DNA of 64,000 bases, from positions 62,001-126,000 of the forward strand of contig CAWFXP010000007.1 of the NCBI GenBank assembly GCA_963819905.1, in the 5' to 3' direction. Below are positions 1 to 8,916 of this stretch, piece after piece (positions within the stretch are counted from its first letter, which is position 1; every line of letters begins with the position of its first letter). The notes under the pieces are model-generated. The model made no database searches. It saw nothing but the letters and a program-made list of their open reading frames with translations, and had not been told where the DNA came from. The stretch is from CAWCQC01 sp963819905 (GTDB taxonomy: Bacteria > Actinomycetota > Thermoleophilia > Gaiellales > Gaiellaceae). Made by a program: the position numbers and the translations under genes.

Positions 1-1
1 C

Positions 2-1099
2 TTCGCCGGCGCCGCCCGGAACCTCGAGGGCAAGAACGCGGGCGAGTACATGCGCGGCTACACGTCGATGATCCGGCGCGAGCCGATCGGCGTCACGGCC
101 GGGATCGCCCCGTGGAACTACCCCCTGATGATGGCCGTCTGGAAGTTCGGGCCCGCGCTCGCGGCCGGGAACGTCAGCATCATCAAGCCGTCCGAGCAGA
201 CGCCGCTGACCACCCTTCGCTTTGCCGAGCTGACGCAGGACATCCTCCCCGCAGGCGTCTTCAACGTCATCACCGGGGACGGCGTCCCGGTCGGCGACGG
301 GCTCGTGCGGCACCCGGGGGTCGGCCTCGTCTCGCTGACCGGCGACGTGGCGACGGGCAAGCTCATCGCCAGGAACGCGGCCGACACCCTGAAGCGGGTG
401 CACCTCGAGCTCGGCGGCAAGGCGCCGGTGATCGTCTTCGACGACGCCGACCCGGACCAGGTCGCCGAGGCGGTACGTGTGGCCGGCTACTGGAACTCCG
501 GGCAGGACTGCACGGCGGCGTCCCGCGTCGTTGCCGGCCCGAAGATCTACGACAAGGTGCTCGAGGCGCTCGTCCCCGCCGTCGAGTCCCTGAAGGTCGG
601 TGACCCGGCCGAGGGCGACGACATCGAGATGGGCCCGGTGATCACGAAGTCGCAGCAGGAGCGCGTCTTCGGATTCGTCGAGCGCCTCGGCTCGACCAAG
701 GCGAAGGTCCTGACCGGCGGCGAGGGGATGGGCAAGAACGGCTTCTTCGTGCAGCCGACCGTGGTCGCCGGCCCCGCCCAGACCGACGAGATCGTCCAGA
801 AGGAGGTCTTCGGCCCCCTCGTCACCGTCCAGAAGTTCGACGACGACGACCAGGCGATCACGTGGGCGAACGACGTCAGCTACGGGCTGGCGGCGTCGAT
901 CTTCACGCGGGACGTCGGGCGCGCGCTTCGCGCCGCGAAGGCGCTGCAGTTCGGGACCGTCTGGATCAACGACCACATCCCGCTCGTGTCCGAGATGCCG
1001 CACGGCGGCTACAAGCAGTCCGGCTACGGCAAGGACATGTCGATGTACTCGGTCGAGGAGTACACGCAGATCAAGCACGTGATGGCCAAGCTCGACTGA
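2..1099 (+). CDS. Aldehyde dehydrogenase (gamma-aminobutyraldehyde / betaine-aldehyde dehydrogenase type), 5'-truncated by window edge
   Basis: The frame is already open at base 2, so the N-terminus lies outside the window; 365 residues are visible. The fragment carries the class hallmarks: the APWNYP segment of the NAD-binding fold, LELGGKAP with the general-base Glu, and GQDCTAASR with the nucleophilic Cys. The text around FAGAARNLEGKNAGEY resembles putrescine-pathway aminobutyraldehyde dehydrogenases (PatD/Prr), which oxidise 4-aminobutanal to GABA with NAD; betaine aldehyde is the main alternative substrate. A transaminase of the omega-amine type follows 0.9 kb downstream on the same strand, which fits an amine-to-acid route. 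The fold is certain; the substrate is inferred. Confidence 0.85.
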   Translation, partial: FAGAARNLEGKNAGEYMRGYTSMIRREPIGVTAGIAPWNYPLMMAVWKFGPALAAGNVSIIKPSEQTPLTTLRFAELTQDILPAGVFNVITGDGVPVGDGLVRHPGVGLVSLTGDVATGKLIARNAADTLKRVHLELGGKAPVIVFDDADPDQVAEAVRVAGYWNSGQDCTAASRVVAGPKIYDKVLEALVPAVESLKVGDPAEGDDIEMGPVITKSQQERVFGFVERLGSTKAKVLTGGEGMGKNGFFVQPTVVAGPAQTDEIVQKEVFGPLVTVQKFDDDDQAITWANDVSYGLAASIFTRDVGRALRAAKALQFGTVWINDHIPLVSEMPHGGYKQSGYGKDMSMYSVEEYTQIKHVMAKLD

Positions 1100-1119
1100 G
1101 CGACGGCGACCGGCTCGAT

Positions 1120-1147
1120 CGGGGAGACCGCGACCGCGGTCTCCCCG
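1120..1147 (+). terminator. Strong GC hairpin after the aldehyde dehydrogenase
   Basis: A 13-bp perfect inverted repeat (arms 1120-1132 and 1135-1147, core GGGGAGACCGCG) lies 20 bases after the aldehyde dehydrogenase stop and ends 20 bases before the next start. There is no T-run, as is common for hairpins in GC-rich actinobacteria, so it may end transcription or simply stabilise the upstream mRNA. Confidence 0.5.
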
Positions 1148-1167
1148 CTACTTGGAGGAGGGGAAGC

Positions 1168-1977
1168 GTGCAGACCGCAGAGATCGTGGTGAACGGCGGG
1201 TTGCGCCTCGACTACGCCGAGCAGGGAGAATCCGGAGGGCTGCCGGTCGTCTTCCTCCACGGCTGGCCGGACTCGCATCGCTCGTTCGAGGCGGTGATCG
1301 AGAGCCTGCCCGGCTCGATCCATGCCTACGCATTCTCACAGCGAGGGTTCGGCCGCTCGGATCGGCCGGAGGCCGGTTATGGCGTCGGCGACCTCGCGGG
1401 CGACGTCGTCGGCTTCATGGATGCCGTCGGTGTCGGGGCGGCGGTCCTGGTTGGTCACTCGCTCGGGAGCTACGTCGCCCAGCGGGTCGCGCTCGACCAT
1501 CCGGAGCGGGTGCTCGGGCTCGTGCTCGTCGGCTCGTTCACGCGCCTCGGCGACAAGCCGGTTGCCGAGGAGTTGAGGGAGCTCCTGCCGACGCTCGAGG
1601 ATCCGCTCGATCCCGGCTTCGTTCGCGAGTTCCAGGAGAGCACGCTCGCACAGCCGGTCGCGGACGAGTACCTGGCGATGATCGTCGAGGAAAGCCTGCT
1701 CGCCCCGGCGAAGACCTGGCGCTCCACGATCGCAGCGATCCTGGAGGAAGATCACTCGGCGCGCCTCGGCGAGATCTCCTGTCCCACGCTTCTCATCAGC
1801 GGCGACCGGGATGCGCTCGTGCCGGTGGACGACCAGGACCGCCTCGCCGAGGGCATTCCGGGCGCCCGTCTCGCCCGCTACGAAGGCGCCGGGCACAGCC
1901 CGAACTGGGAAGAGCCCGATCGCGTCGCCCGAGAGATCGCGGGCTTCGTCGAGCAATCGGCGGGGAGAAGCCGGTAG
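1168..1977 (+). CDS. Alpha/beta-fold hydrolase
   Basis: A 269-residue alpha/beta hydrolase. The nucleophile elbow GHSLGS puts Ser98 in place, the acid is in GDRDAL (Asp213 or Asp215) and the base is His243 in GAGHSP; the oxyanion HGWP motif is at residues 31-34. The GTG start at 1168 is preferred because GGAGGAGGGG lies just upstream. The frame is open further upstream, but that part reads through the hairpin and the preceding gene. Relatives include esterases, haloalkane dehalogenases and C-C hydrolases, and nothing here decides between them. Its position between an aldehyde dehydrogenase and a transaminase suggests a role in the same catabolic unit. Confidence 0.82.
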   Translation: MQTAEIVVNGGLRLDYAEQGESGGLPVVFLHGWPDSHRSFEAVIESLPGSIHAYAFSQRGFGRSDRPEAGYGVGDLAGDVVGFMDAVGVGAAVLVGHSLGSYVAQRVALDHPERVLGLVLVGSFTRLGDKPVAEELRELLPTLEDPLDPGFVREFQESTLAQPVADEYLAMIVEESLLAPAKTWRSTIAAILEEDHSARLGEISCPTLLISGDRDALVPVDDQDRLAEGIPGARLARYEGAGHSPNWEEPDRVAREIAGFVEQSAGRSR

Positions 1978-1987
1978 GGTCTCGGCC

Positions 1988-3382
1988 GTGAGCACCACCG
2001 ACACCGGGCTCAGCGCCGAGGAGCTCCAGCAGGCCGCGCGGGACCACCTCTGGCTCCATTTCACGCGCATGGGCGGCTACAAGGACGCCGAGGTGCCCGT
2101 GATCGTCCGCGGGGACGGCTGCTACCTGGAGGATCTCGACGGCAAGCGGTACCTCGACGCGCTCGCCGGGCTCTTCTGCGTCCAGATCGGCTACGGCTTC
2201 GGCGAGGAGATGGGCGAGGCGGCGGCGGCCCAGATGCGCGAGCTGCCCTTCTACATCAACTGGACGTACGCGCATCCACGCGCGATCGAGCTCGCGGCGG
2301 AGATCGCGAGCCTCGCGCCCGGTGACCTGAACCGTGTCTTCTTCGTGTCGGGCGGATCCGAGGCCGTCGAGGCGGCCTGGAAGCTCGCGCGCCAGTACCA
2401 CGCGGCCCGCGGTGAGCGTCGCTGGAAGGCGATCGCGCGGCGGATCGCCTACCACGGCACGACGATGGGGGCGTTGACGCTGAACGGGATCCCGGCGCTC
2501 AAGACGGCCTTCGAACCGCTCGTACCCGATGCGATCCACGTCTGGAACACGAACCGCTACCACCGTCTCCCCGAGGAGACGGAGGGGGAGTTCACGCAGT
2601 TCCTCCTGACCGATCTCGAGGAGGCGATCCTCGCAGCGGGCCCCGAAACCGTGGCGATGGTGATCATGGAGCCGGTACAGAACGCCGGCGGCTCGTACAC
2701 ACCGCCCGCCGGCTACTGGCAGGGCGTCCGCGAGATCTGCGACCGGTACGGCGTCCTCCTCTGCGCCGACGAGGTGATCTGCGCGTACGGCCGCCTGGGC
2801 TCGTGGTTCGGCTCCGAGCGCTACGACATCCGCCCGGACATCGTCACCACCGCCAAGGGCCTCTCTTCGGCGTACGCCTCGATCGGCGCGGTGATCGCCC
2901 GCGACGCGATCATGGAGCCGTTCCTCGAGGCGGACGCGATGTATGCCCACGGCATGACGTTCGGGGGTCACCCCGTTCAGTGTGCGGTCGCGCTCAAGAA
3001 CCTCGAGATCATGAAGCGCGAGCGCATCGTCGAGCACGTCGCGGAGCACGAGGAGCGCTTCCGCTCGACGCTCGGGCAGCTGCTCGACCTGCCGATCGCC
3101 GGCGACCTGCGAGGCGTCGGCTTCTTCTACGCGCTCGAGCTCGTCAAGGACAAGGAGACCCGTGAGACGTTCACCGCCGACGAGTGCGAGTGGCTTCTCC
3201 GCGAGTACCTCTCGCCCCGCCTGTTCGAGCGCGGCCTCATCTGCCGCGCCGACGACCGGGGGGAGCCCGTGATCCAGATCTCACCGCCGCTCGTGGCCGG
3301 GCCCGAGCAGTTCGACGAGATCACCGGGATTCTCGGCGACGTCCTGGCGGACGCCTGGGCCGAGTTCCGCCGCCGAGCATAA
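1988..3382 (+). CDS. Class III pyridoxal-phosphate aminotransferase (omega-amino acid/diamine:pyruvate type)
   Basis: A 464-residue fold-type I transaminase of class III. The cofactor-binding FVSGGSEAVEAAWKLA segment, the LCADEVICAYGR stretch with the PLP-contacting Asp, and TTAKGLSSAY with the Schiff-base lysine (Lys290) are all visible. Family members move amino groups from putrescine, beta-alanine or similar amines to pyruvate. The GTG start at 1988 is 10 bases after the hydrolase stop; the longer open frame upstream lies inside that gene. With the aldehyde dehydrogenase upstream this could make a diamine to amino-aldehyde to amino-acid route. The exact amine is unknown. Confidence 0.87.
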   Translation: MSTTDTGLSAEELQQAARDHLWLHFTRMGGYKDAEVPVIVRGDGCYLEDLDGKRYLDALAGLFCVQIGYGFGEEMGEAAAAQMRELPFYINWTYAHPRAIELAAEIASLAPGDLNRVFFVSGGSEAVEAAWKLARQYHAARGERRWKAIARRIAYHGTTMGALTLNGIPALKTAFEPLVPDAIHVWNTNRYHRLPEETEGEFTQFLLTDLEEAILAAGPETVAMVIMEPVQNAGGSYTPPAGYWQGVREICDRYGVLLCADEVICAYGRLGSWFGSERYDIRPDIVTTAKGLSSAYASIGAVIARDAIMEPFLEADAMYAHGMTFGGHPVQCAVALKNLEIMKRERIVEHVAEHEERFRSTLGQLLDLPIAGDLRGVGFFYALELVKDKETRETFTADECEWLLREYLSPRLFERGLICRADDRGEPVIQISPPLVAGPEQFDEITGILGDVLADAWAEFRRRA

Positions 3383-3427
3383 CCCGGATCGGCTCGCTCG
3401 TCGCGTATCTCGTAGTCTTGTCGCGCC

Positions 3428-4888
3428 ATGGCGGCGGCGGAGCGTCTCTCGGGCATGGCCGACATCCGGCGCTTCTTCCGCACGTGCTCCACGCCGGTCT
3501 ACTTCGTCTCGGCGACCGCGTTCAACCTGCTCGGGATCGATCGCTGGATGCCGAGCTTTCGCTTCGTCAGCTACTACGACAGCTTCGACGGGTCACACCC
3601 CGACGTGTTCGTTCCGAGGGAGCGCCCGCCGCGTACCTTCGAGTCGATCGAGGAGATCTGTAACTACCTGCTCGCACACAAGGAGGTCGGCGATTTCGTC
3701 CGCGTCCGTGGGCCGGGCGGCAAGGCGGTCTTCCTCATGTTCGACGAGGAGACCGAGGAGCTCGCCGGCGAGCTCGACCTCGACGTCGCCTTTCCGGCGG
3801 CGTCGCTTCGCCACCGGCTCGACTCGAAGATCGTCACCACGGAGCTCGCGAACGAGGCCGGGATGCCGAGCGTTCCGAACGCGATGGGGCAGGCCGCGAC
3901 GTATTCGGAGCTCCTGAGCCTGGCCGTCGCGTCGGGCCTCGGGACCGATCTCGTCGTCCAGACCCCCTACGGCGACTCCGGCCAGACGACTCACTTCGTG
4001 GCGTCGGAGTCGGACTGGGACGACGTCGCGCACGAGCTCGCGGGCGACGACCTGAAGGTGATGAAGCGGATCGAGCCGCGCGAGGCGGCGATCGAGGGAG
4101 TCGTGACGCGTCACGGAACGCTCGTCGGGCCCCTGATGACCGAGCTGACGGGCTTTCCCGAGCTGACCCCGTACGGCGGCGGCTGGTGCGGGAACGACAT
4201 CCACCCGCACGCACTGACGCCCGCACACCGTGCGCAGGCGCGGACGTGGACCCAGGCGATGGGCGAGCGGCTGCGCGCCGAGGGCTACCGCGGCTACTTC
4301 GAGCTGGACTACCTCGTCGACTCGCCCACGGGCGACATGTACCTCGGCGAGCTGAACCCGCGCGTCACCGGCGCGAGCTCGCTGACGAACGTGAACGCGG
4401 TGGCCTACGGTGACATGCCTCTCTTCCTGTTCCACCTGCTCGAGTTCATGGACGTCGACTACGACATCGACGTCGAGGGGCTGAACGCCCGCTGGGCCAA
4501 GGAGCAGCAGGTGGACACGTGGAGCCAGTTCGTGCTGAAGGACGTCGACGAGGAGACCGAGCTGATCACGGTGGCCCCGGCAACGGGAATCTGGCGCATG
4601 CGTCGCGACGGCACCGTCGAGTTCGTCCGCCGCGACACCGACTGGCACGACGTCCGCGACAAGGACGAAGCGTTCTACCTGCGCATCGCTTTTGCCGGCG
4701 GCTACCGCTACCCGGGCGCCGACCTCGGGATCCTCGTGACCCGTGGCCGCCTGCAGACGGACGAGCACGAGCTGACCGACCGGGCAAAGCTGTGGATCGC
4801 CGGCATGAAGGCCCAGTTCCGGAGCACGCCGATCGACACGGTCGCTGATGCCGTGAAGCCCGAGCCGTTCGGGTTCAAGATGCTCTGA
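3428..4888 (+). CDS. ATP-grasp fold protein, biotin-carboxylase-like, function unassigned
   Basis: A 486-residue protein whose middle (roughly 130-350) looks like an ATP-grasp domain: a lysine-bearing strand DLKVMKRIE, an acidic FELDYLVDS strand and the Mg-ATP loop ELNPRVTG. It has no biotinyl-carrier domain and lacks the usual biotin carboxylase N-terminus, so ligase activity joining a carboxylate to an amine or thiol is more likely than carboxylation. It follows the transaminase by 45 bases on the same strand and may be cotranscribed. I do not recognise a characterised family member. A role in conjugating an amine or amino acid is inference from context. Confidence 0.7.
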   Translation: MAAAERLSGMADIRRFFRTCSTPVYFVSATAFNLLGIDRWMPSFRFVSYYDSFDGSHPDVFVPRERPPRTFESIEEICNYLLAHKEVGDFVRVRGPGGKAVFLMFDEETEELAGELDLDVAFPAASLRHRLDSKIVTTELANEAGMPSVPNAMGQAATYSELLSLAVASGLGTDLVVQTPYGDSGQTTHFVASESDWDDVAHELAGDDLKVMKRIEPREAAIEGVVTRHGTLVGPLMTELTGFPELTPYGGGWCGNDIHPHALTPAHRAQARTWTQAMGERLRAEGYRGYFELDYLVDSPTGDMYLGELNPRVTGASSLTNVNAVAYGDMPLFLFHLLEFMDVDYDIDVEGLNARWAKEQQVDTWSQFVLKDVDEETELITVAPATGIWRMRRDGTVEFVRRDTDWHDVRDKDEAFYLRIAFAGGYRYPGADLGILVTRGRLQTDEHELTDRAKLWIAGMKAQFRSTPIDTVADAVKPEPFGFKML

Positions 4889-4914
4889 TCCCTGCCGGCC
4901 GGATTCCGCGGGAA

Positions 4915-4930
4915 GTACGGCTAGCCGTAC
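4915..4930. promoter_or_regulatory. Perfect 16-base palindrome ahead of the ABC transporter operon
   Basis: GTACGGCTAGCCGTAC is self-complementary without a gap. It sits in the 123-base space between the ATP-grasp gene and the ABC transporter ATPase. Its short form and lack of a loop suit a dimeric regulator site better than a terminator. No binding protein is identifiable. Confidence 0.3.
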
Positions 4931-5011
4931 CGCCAGGCACCGGGTAGCACCAGCCCGGCGCACGCGGCGAAGCTGGCAGACTGACCGGTGGACCCGAGGG
5001 ACGGAGGCTCG

Positions 5012-5785
5012 ATGGACACGGTGGTCACAGGCGAGGAGCCGCAGGCTGCAACCAGAGCGGGCGCGGTCGTGTCGGCACGGGATGTCACGCGACGGTTCGG
5101 CGAGGGCGAGACAGCCGTCGACGCGCTTCGCGGCGTCACGCTGGACATCCCGGCGGGTGCGCTGACGGCCGTCATGGGCCCGTCCGGTTCCGGCAAGTCG
5201 ACCCTCATGCACATTCTCGCCGGGCTCGACCGTCCGACCTCCGGCTCCGTCCTGATCGACGGAACCGAGATCACGTCACTCGGAGATCAGCAGCTGACGC
5301 TACTTCGGCGCGAGCACGTCGGGTTCATCTTCCAGTTCTTCAACCTCCTTCCGATGCTGAACGCCGTGGAGAACATCACGTTGCCGCTCGATCTCGCGGG
5401 GACCAAGCCCGACAAGGCGTGGCTCGACGAAATCGTGGGCAAGATGGGGCTCTCGGACCGGCGCGCGCATCGCCCGTCCGAGCTCTCCGGAGGCCAGCAG
5501 CAGCGCGTCGCGATCGCGCGAGCCCTGATCTCCCGCCCGACCGTCCTGTTCGCGGACGAGCCGACCGGCAACCTCGACTCGAAGACCGGGGAGGAGATCC
5601 TGACTCTCCTTCGCGAATCCGTCGACAGCTACAGGCAGACGACCCTGATGGTCACCCACGAGCCACGGGCAGCGGCGATGGCCGACCGCGTCCTCTTCCT
5701 GGCCGACGGCCTCATCGTCAAGGATCTCGGCCGGTCGACGATCGCCGACATCTCGGCGGCCGTGCAGAGCCTCGGTAGCTCATGA
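5012..5785 (+). CDS. ABC transporter ATP-binding subunit (MacB/LolD type)
   Basis: A 257-residue ATPase with Walker A GPSGSGKST near residues 56-64, Q-loop FIFQFFNLLPML, signature LSGGQQQRVAIARAL and Walker B VLFADEPTGNLD. This motif set is typical of ATPases that pair with FtsX-fold permeases and drive mechanotransmission or export rather than uptake. The ATG at 5012 is chosen because GGACGGAGG lies just upstream; an in-frame GTG at 4988 is possible. Its stop overlaps the next gene by four bases, so the two are translationally coupled. Confidence 0.92.
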   Translation: MDTVVTGEEPQAATRAGAVVSARDVTRRFGEGETAVDALRGVTLDIPAGALTAVMGPSGSGKSTLMHILAGLDRPTSGSVLIDGTEITSLGDQQLTLLRREHVGFIFQFFNLLPMLNAVENITLPLDLAGTKPDKAWLDEIVGKMGLSDRRAHRPSELSGGQQQRVAIARALISRPTVLFADEPTGNLDSKTGEEILTLLRESVDSYRQTTLMVTHEPRAAAMADRVLFLADGLIVKDLGRSTIADISAAVQSLGSS

Positions 5786-8340
5786 TCTCGGTCGCGCTCC
5801 GGGGCCTCGCGGGCCGGAAGCTCCGCGCGACGCTGACGGCGCTCGCGATCATCCTCGGCGTTGCGATGATCAGCGGCACCTACGTCCTCACGGACACGAT
5901 CGACAAGGCGTTCAACAACATCTTCACGTCGGTGTACGCCGGCACGGACGCCGTGATCTCCGGGAAGTCGGCCTTCGGCAGCGAGGACGAGTTCGTCATC
6001 CCGCCGCCGTTCTCGGCGAGCCTGCTCGAGGAAGTTCGCGTGCTTCCGGGCGTCGCCGTCGCGGAGGGCAGCATCGGCGACTCCGCCCAGCTGACGACCA
6101 AGCAGGGCGACACCGTCAGCGGTGGAGGGGCGCCGACCCTCGCGTTCGGCATCAACCCGGGCGACCCCTTCAACCCGACCGAGCTCACGACGGGCACCTG
6201 GGCCGACAGGGACGGCGAGGTGGTCATCGACGCCGCCACCGCCGAGGAGGAGGGCTACAAGGTCGGAGACACGATCGGGATCGTCACGCGCGGGCCGGTT
6301 CAGGAGTTCACGGTCTCGGGCACGGCGCAGTTCCCGGGGCAGCAGTCGCTCGGCGGCGCGACGTTCGCCATCTTCACGCTCGCCGAGGCCCAACGGATCT
6401 TCGACAAGCAAGGAGAGCTCGACGCGATCTCCATCGCCGCCGCCCAGGGTGTGACGCCCGATCAGCTGGTCGAGCAGATCCGGCCGCTCCTGCCGCAGAA
6501 CACGCAGGTGCGTACCGGCGTCCAGGAGACGCAGGAGGCGCAGAAGGACATCGAGGAGTTCACGAACATCATCGGGTACATCCTGCTCGCGTTTGGCTTC
6601 ATCGCCCTGTTCGTCGGTGCCTTCGTCATCTTCAACACGCTCTCGATCACCGTAGCCCAGCGCGTGCGCGAGTTCGCGACTCTCCGCACGATCGGGGCCT
6701 CGCGGCGCCAGATCCTGGGTTCGGTGATCCTCGAGGCCCTCGTCATCGGGCTTCTCGCCTCGGTGATCGGGCTCTTCCTGGGCCTCGGGCTGGCGAAGGG
6801 GTTGACGGCGCTCTTCGACTTGATCGGCTTCGACCTGCCGAAGACGGGCCTCGTCTTCACCGGCCGGACGATCCTCGTCAGCCTGCTCGCCGGCGTTCTC
6901 GTCACCCTCGCGGCCGCGGTCTTCCCCGCAGTCCGCGCGACGCGCGTCCCGCCGATCGCAGCGGTGCGGGAGGGCGCGACCTTCCCGAGGTCGCGCTGGC
7001 ACCGCTTCACGCCCTGGGTCGGGGGTCTCGTGACCGCGCTCGGCGTCGTGCTTCTCGTCTACGGCACGCTCGTGGACGACCTCGGTATCACGGAGCGTCT
7101 GACCTCCCTCGGCATCGGTTGCCTCGTGCTCTTCGTCGGCTTCGCCATGGTTTCGCGCTACCTCGTCAAACCGCTCGTTCGCGGGCTCGGCTGGCCGGGT
7201 ACGAAGATCGCGGGAGTATCGGGCCGGCTCGCGCGCGAGAACTCGATGCGCAACCCGGCGCGCACGGCCGCAACGGCGGCGGCGCTGATGATCGGTCTCG
7301 CGCTGATCACGTTCGTCGCGATGTTCGCGTCCGGCCTGCGAAGCTCCATCTCCGACGCCGTGGCCGACCAGGTGAACGCGTCCTACGTCGTGGTCTCGGA
7401 CGACAACTTCACGCCGTTCGAGCCGTCGGTCGACGAAGCGCTCGCCTCCGTTTCGGGGAGCGAGGTCGTCGGCGTTCGCGGCGGCCGTGGAAAGGCGTTC
7501 GACAGCGAGGAGAACGTCACCGGCGTCGATCCGCAGACGATCGCGGACGTCTACAACTTCGACTGGACGAGCGGCTCGAACGCCGTGCTCTCCGAGCTCG
7601 GTGAGAACGGCGCCGTCCTCGAGGAGGAGTACGCGTCGGACCACGATCTGAGCGTCGGCAGCAGCCTCGAGCTCCTCACGCCGAACGGCCAGACGCTCGA
7701 CCTCCAGGTCAAGGGCATCTACGACGCGCCCGCCTTCTGGCAGATGCTCGGCGCGATCAGCATCCCGACGGGGACGTTCGACTCAACCTTCAACGACCCG
7801 CGCAACCTCTACACGTTCGTCAACACGGACGGCGGGGCGTCTCCACAGGCAGAGCAGGAGCTCACGGCGGCGATCGCGGACTTCCCGGCGGTCAAGCTCG
7901 ACACGAGCGAGGGCTTCTCGCAGGCGCAGCAGGACTCGATCAACCCGCTGCTCTACATGTTCTACGTGCTCCTCGCGCTGTCCGTGATCGTGAGCCTGTT
8001 CGGCATCGTCAACACGCTCGTGCTCTCGGTGTTCGAACGGACGCGTGAGCTGGGGATGCTGAGAGCCGTCGGGATGACGCGCCGGCAGGTACGCCGCATG
8101 ATCCGCTGGGAGAGCATCATCACCGCGCTGATCGGAGCTGCGCTCGGGCTCGCGCTCGGGATCGTCCTCGCCGCCCTGGTGACTGCCGCGCTCGCGAGCG
8201 AAGGGCTCGTCTTCTCGATCCCCGTGATCAGCCTCGTCGTGTTCGTGATCGTGGCCGTCGTCGCCGGCATGCTCGCCGCGATCTTCCCGGCAAGGCGGGC
8301 AGCGAAGCTGAACGTGCTCGAGGCGCTGCAGTACGAGTAG
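5782..8340 (+). CDS. ABC transporter permease with duplicated FtsX/MacB domains
   Basis: An 852-residue permease starting at an ATGA overlap with its ATPase. The N-terminus has one membrane segment (about 12-32) followed by a periplasmic-type MacB core domain, then an FtsX domain of three membrane helices (about 260-390). After two further central helices the layout repeats: a second extracellular domain and a C-terminal FtsX domain near 720-850. Duplicated permeases of this sort act as a single chain with their ATPase. Substrates in the family range from lipids to peptides and drugs; none can be inferred here. Confidence 0.9.
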   Translation: MISVALRGLAGRKLRATLTALAIILGVAMISGTYVLTDTIDKAFNNIFTSVYAGTDAVISGKSAFGSEDEFVIPPPFSASLLEEVRVLPGVAVAEGSIGDSAQLTTKQGDTVSGGGAPTLAFGINPGDPFNPTELTTGTWADRDGEVVIDAATAEEEGYKVGDTIGIVTRGPVQEFTVSGTAQFPGQQSLGGATFAIFTLAEAQRIFDKQGELDAISIAAAQGVTPDQLVEQIRPLLPQNTQVRTGVQETQEAQKDIEEFTNIIGYILLAFGFIALFVGAFVIFNTLSITVAQRVREFATLRTIGASRRQILGSVILEALVIGLLASVIGLFLGLGLAKGLTALFDLIGFDLPKTGLVFTGRTILVSLLAGVLVTLAAAVFPAVRATRVPPIAAVREGATFPRSRWHRFTPWVGGLVTALGVVLLVYGTLVDDLGITERLTSLGIGCLVLFVGFAMVSRYLVKPLVRGLGWPGTKIAGVSGRLARENSMRNPARTAATAAALMIGLALITFVAMFASGLRSSISDAVADQVNASYVVVSDDNFTPFEPSVDEALASVSGSEVVGVRGGRGKAFDSEENVTGVDPQTIADVYNFDWTSGSNAVLSELGENGAVLEEEYASDHDLSVGSSLELLTPNGQTLDLQVKGIYDAPAFWQMLGAISIPTGTFDSTFNDPRNLYTFVNTDGGASPQAEQELTAAIADFPAVKLDTSEGFSQAQQDSINPLLYMFYVLLALSVIVSLFGIVNTLVLSVFERTRELGMLRAVGMTRRQVRRMIRWESIITALIGAALGLALGIVLAALVTAALASEGLVFSIPVISLVVFVIVAVVAGMLAAIFPARRAAKLNVLEALQYE

Positions 8341-8381
8341 GACTCCCGGCCGGGTCCGTGCGCGTCGAGCGGCGCCGGCGG

Positions 8382-8855
8382 CTAGGGCATGGTGCCCGGC
8401 GGGCCGATGATCTCGATCCCGTGCGCCTCCGCCTGGGCGAGGAGCCGATCCATGTCGACGGGCCGCTCGTCGGGCGGAACGTCCGCGTAGTCGGCGGGGT
8501 CGGAGGCTGCCTCGACGAAGGAGACGAACCCCGCCGGCGTCGAGACAGCCAGCCAGCGCGCCCGCTCGGTCTCGACGCGGTATGTGTGGGAGATCCCCCT
8601 CGGCGCGACGAGCGCCTCGCCGGCGCGGAGGGCGCTGGAGCCGTTGGGCAGGTGGATGCTCAGCTCGCCGCCCAGCACGACGAACGCCTCGTCCTCCCGG
8701 TGGTGGACGTGGAGCGGCGGCATCTCGCCCCGCGTCCCGAGCATCTCGACGATGCCGAGCGTCCCTTCGCTTGCAGCGGGCTCGACGAGGACGCGTGCGA
8801 GGTTCTTGTAGAACCAGCGCGGCGGCGCGGCGTCAGGGTGGATGATGGTGGACAT
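8382..8855 (-). CDS. Cupin-domain protein
   Basis: A 157-residue single-domain cupin. The first metal-binding motif appears around PPLHVHHREDEAFVVL (residues 52-67) and the second region follows GEALVAPRGISHTYRV near 80-95, giving His and Glu ligands. The start is supported by GGAGGA six bases upstream. The gene is divergent from a PadR regulator across a palindrome-bearing spacer, so it is probably the regulator's target. Such small cupins may be dioxygenases, isomerases or sugar-binding proteins; activity cannot be assigned. Confidence 0.8.
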   Translation of the reverse strand: MSTIIHPDAAPPRWFYKNLARVLVEPAASEGTLGIVEMLGTRGEMPPLHVHHREDEAFVVLGGELSIHLPNGSSALRAGEALVAPRGISHTYRVETERARWLAVSTPAGFVSFVEAASDPADYADVPPDERPVDMDRLLAQAEAHGIEIIGPPGTMP

Positions 8856-8871
8856 AGATCCTCCTTCCCTT

Positions 8872-8916
8872 CCTATAGCTCCAAGTTGGAGTTTAGATTA
8901 ACTCTATAATGGAGCG
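8872..8916. promoter_or_regulatory. Divergent cupin/padR control region with a 13-base palindrome
   Basis: CTCCAAGTTGGAG (8879-8891) is a perfect palindrome with a central G. A consensus -10 box TATAAT (8905-8910) points toward padR and sits seven bases from its ATG, which would make the padR mRNA leaderless. The reverse strand offers TATAGG (8877-8872) for the cupin gene. The region is AT-rich compared with its surroundings. A PadR dimer binding the palindrome and controlling both genes is the natural reading, but it is inferred. Confidence 0.5.
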
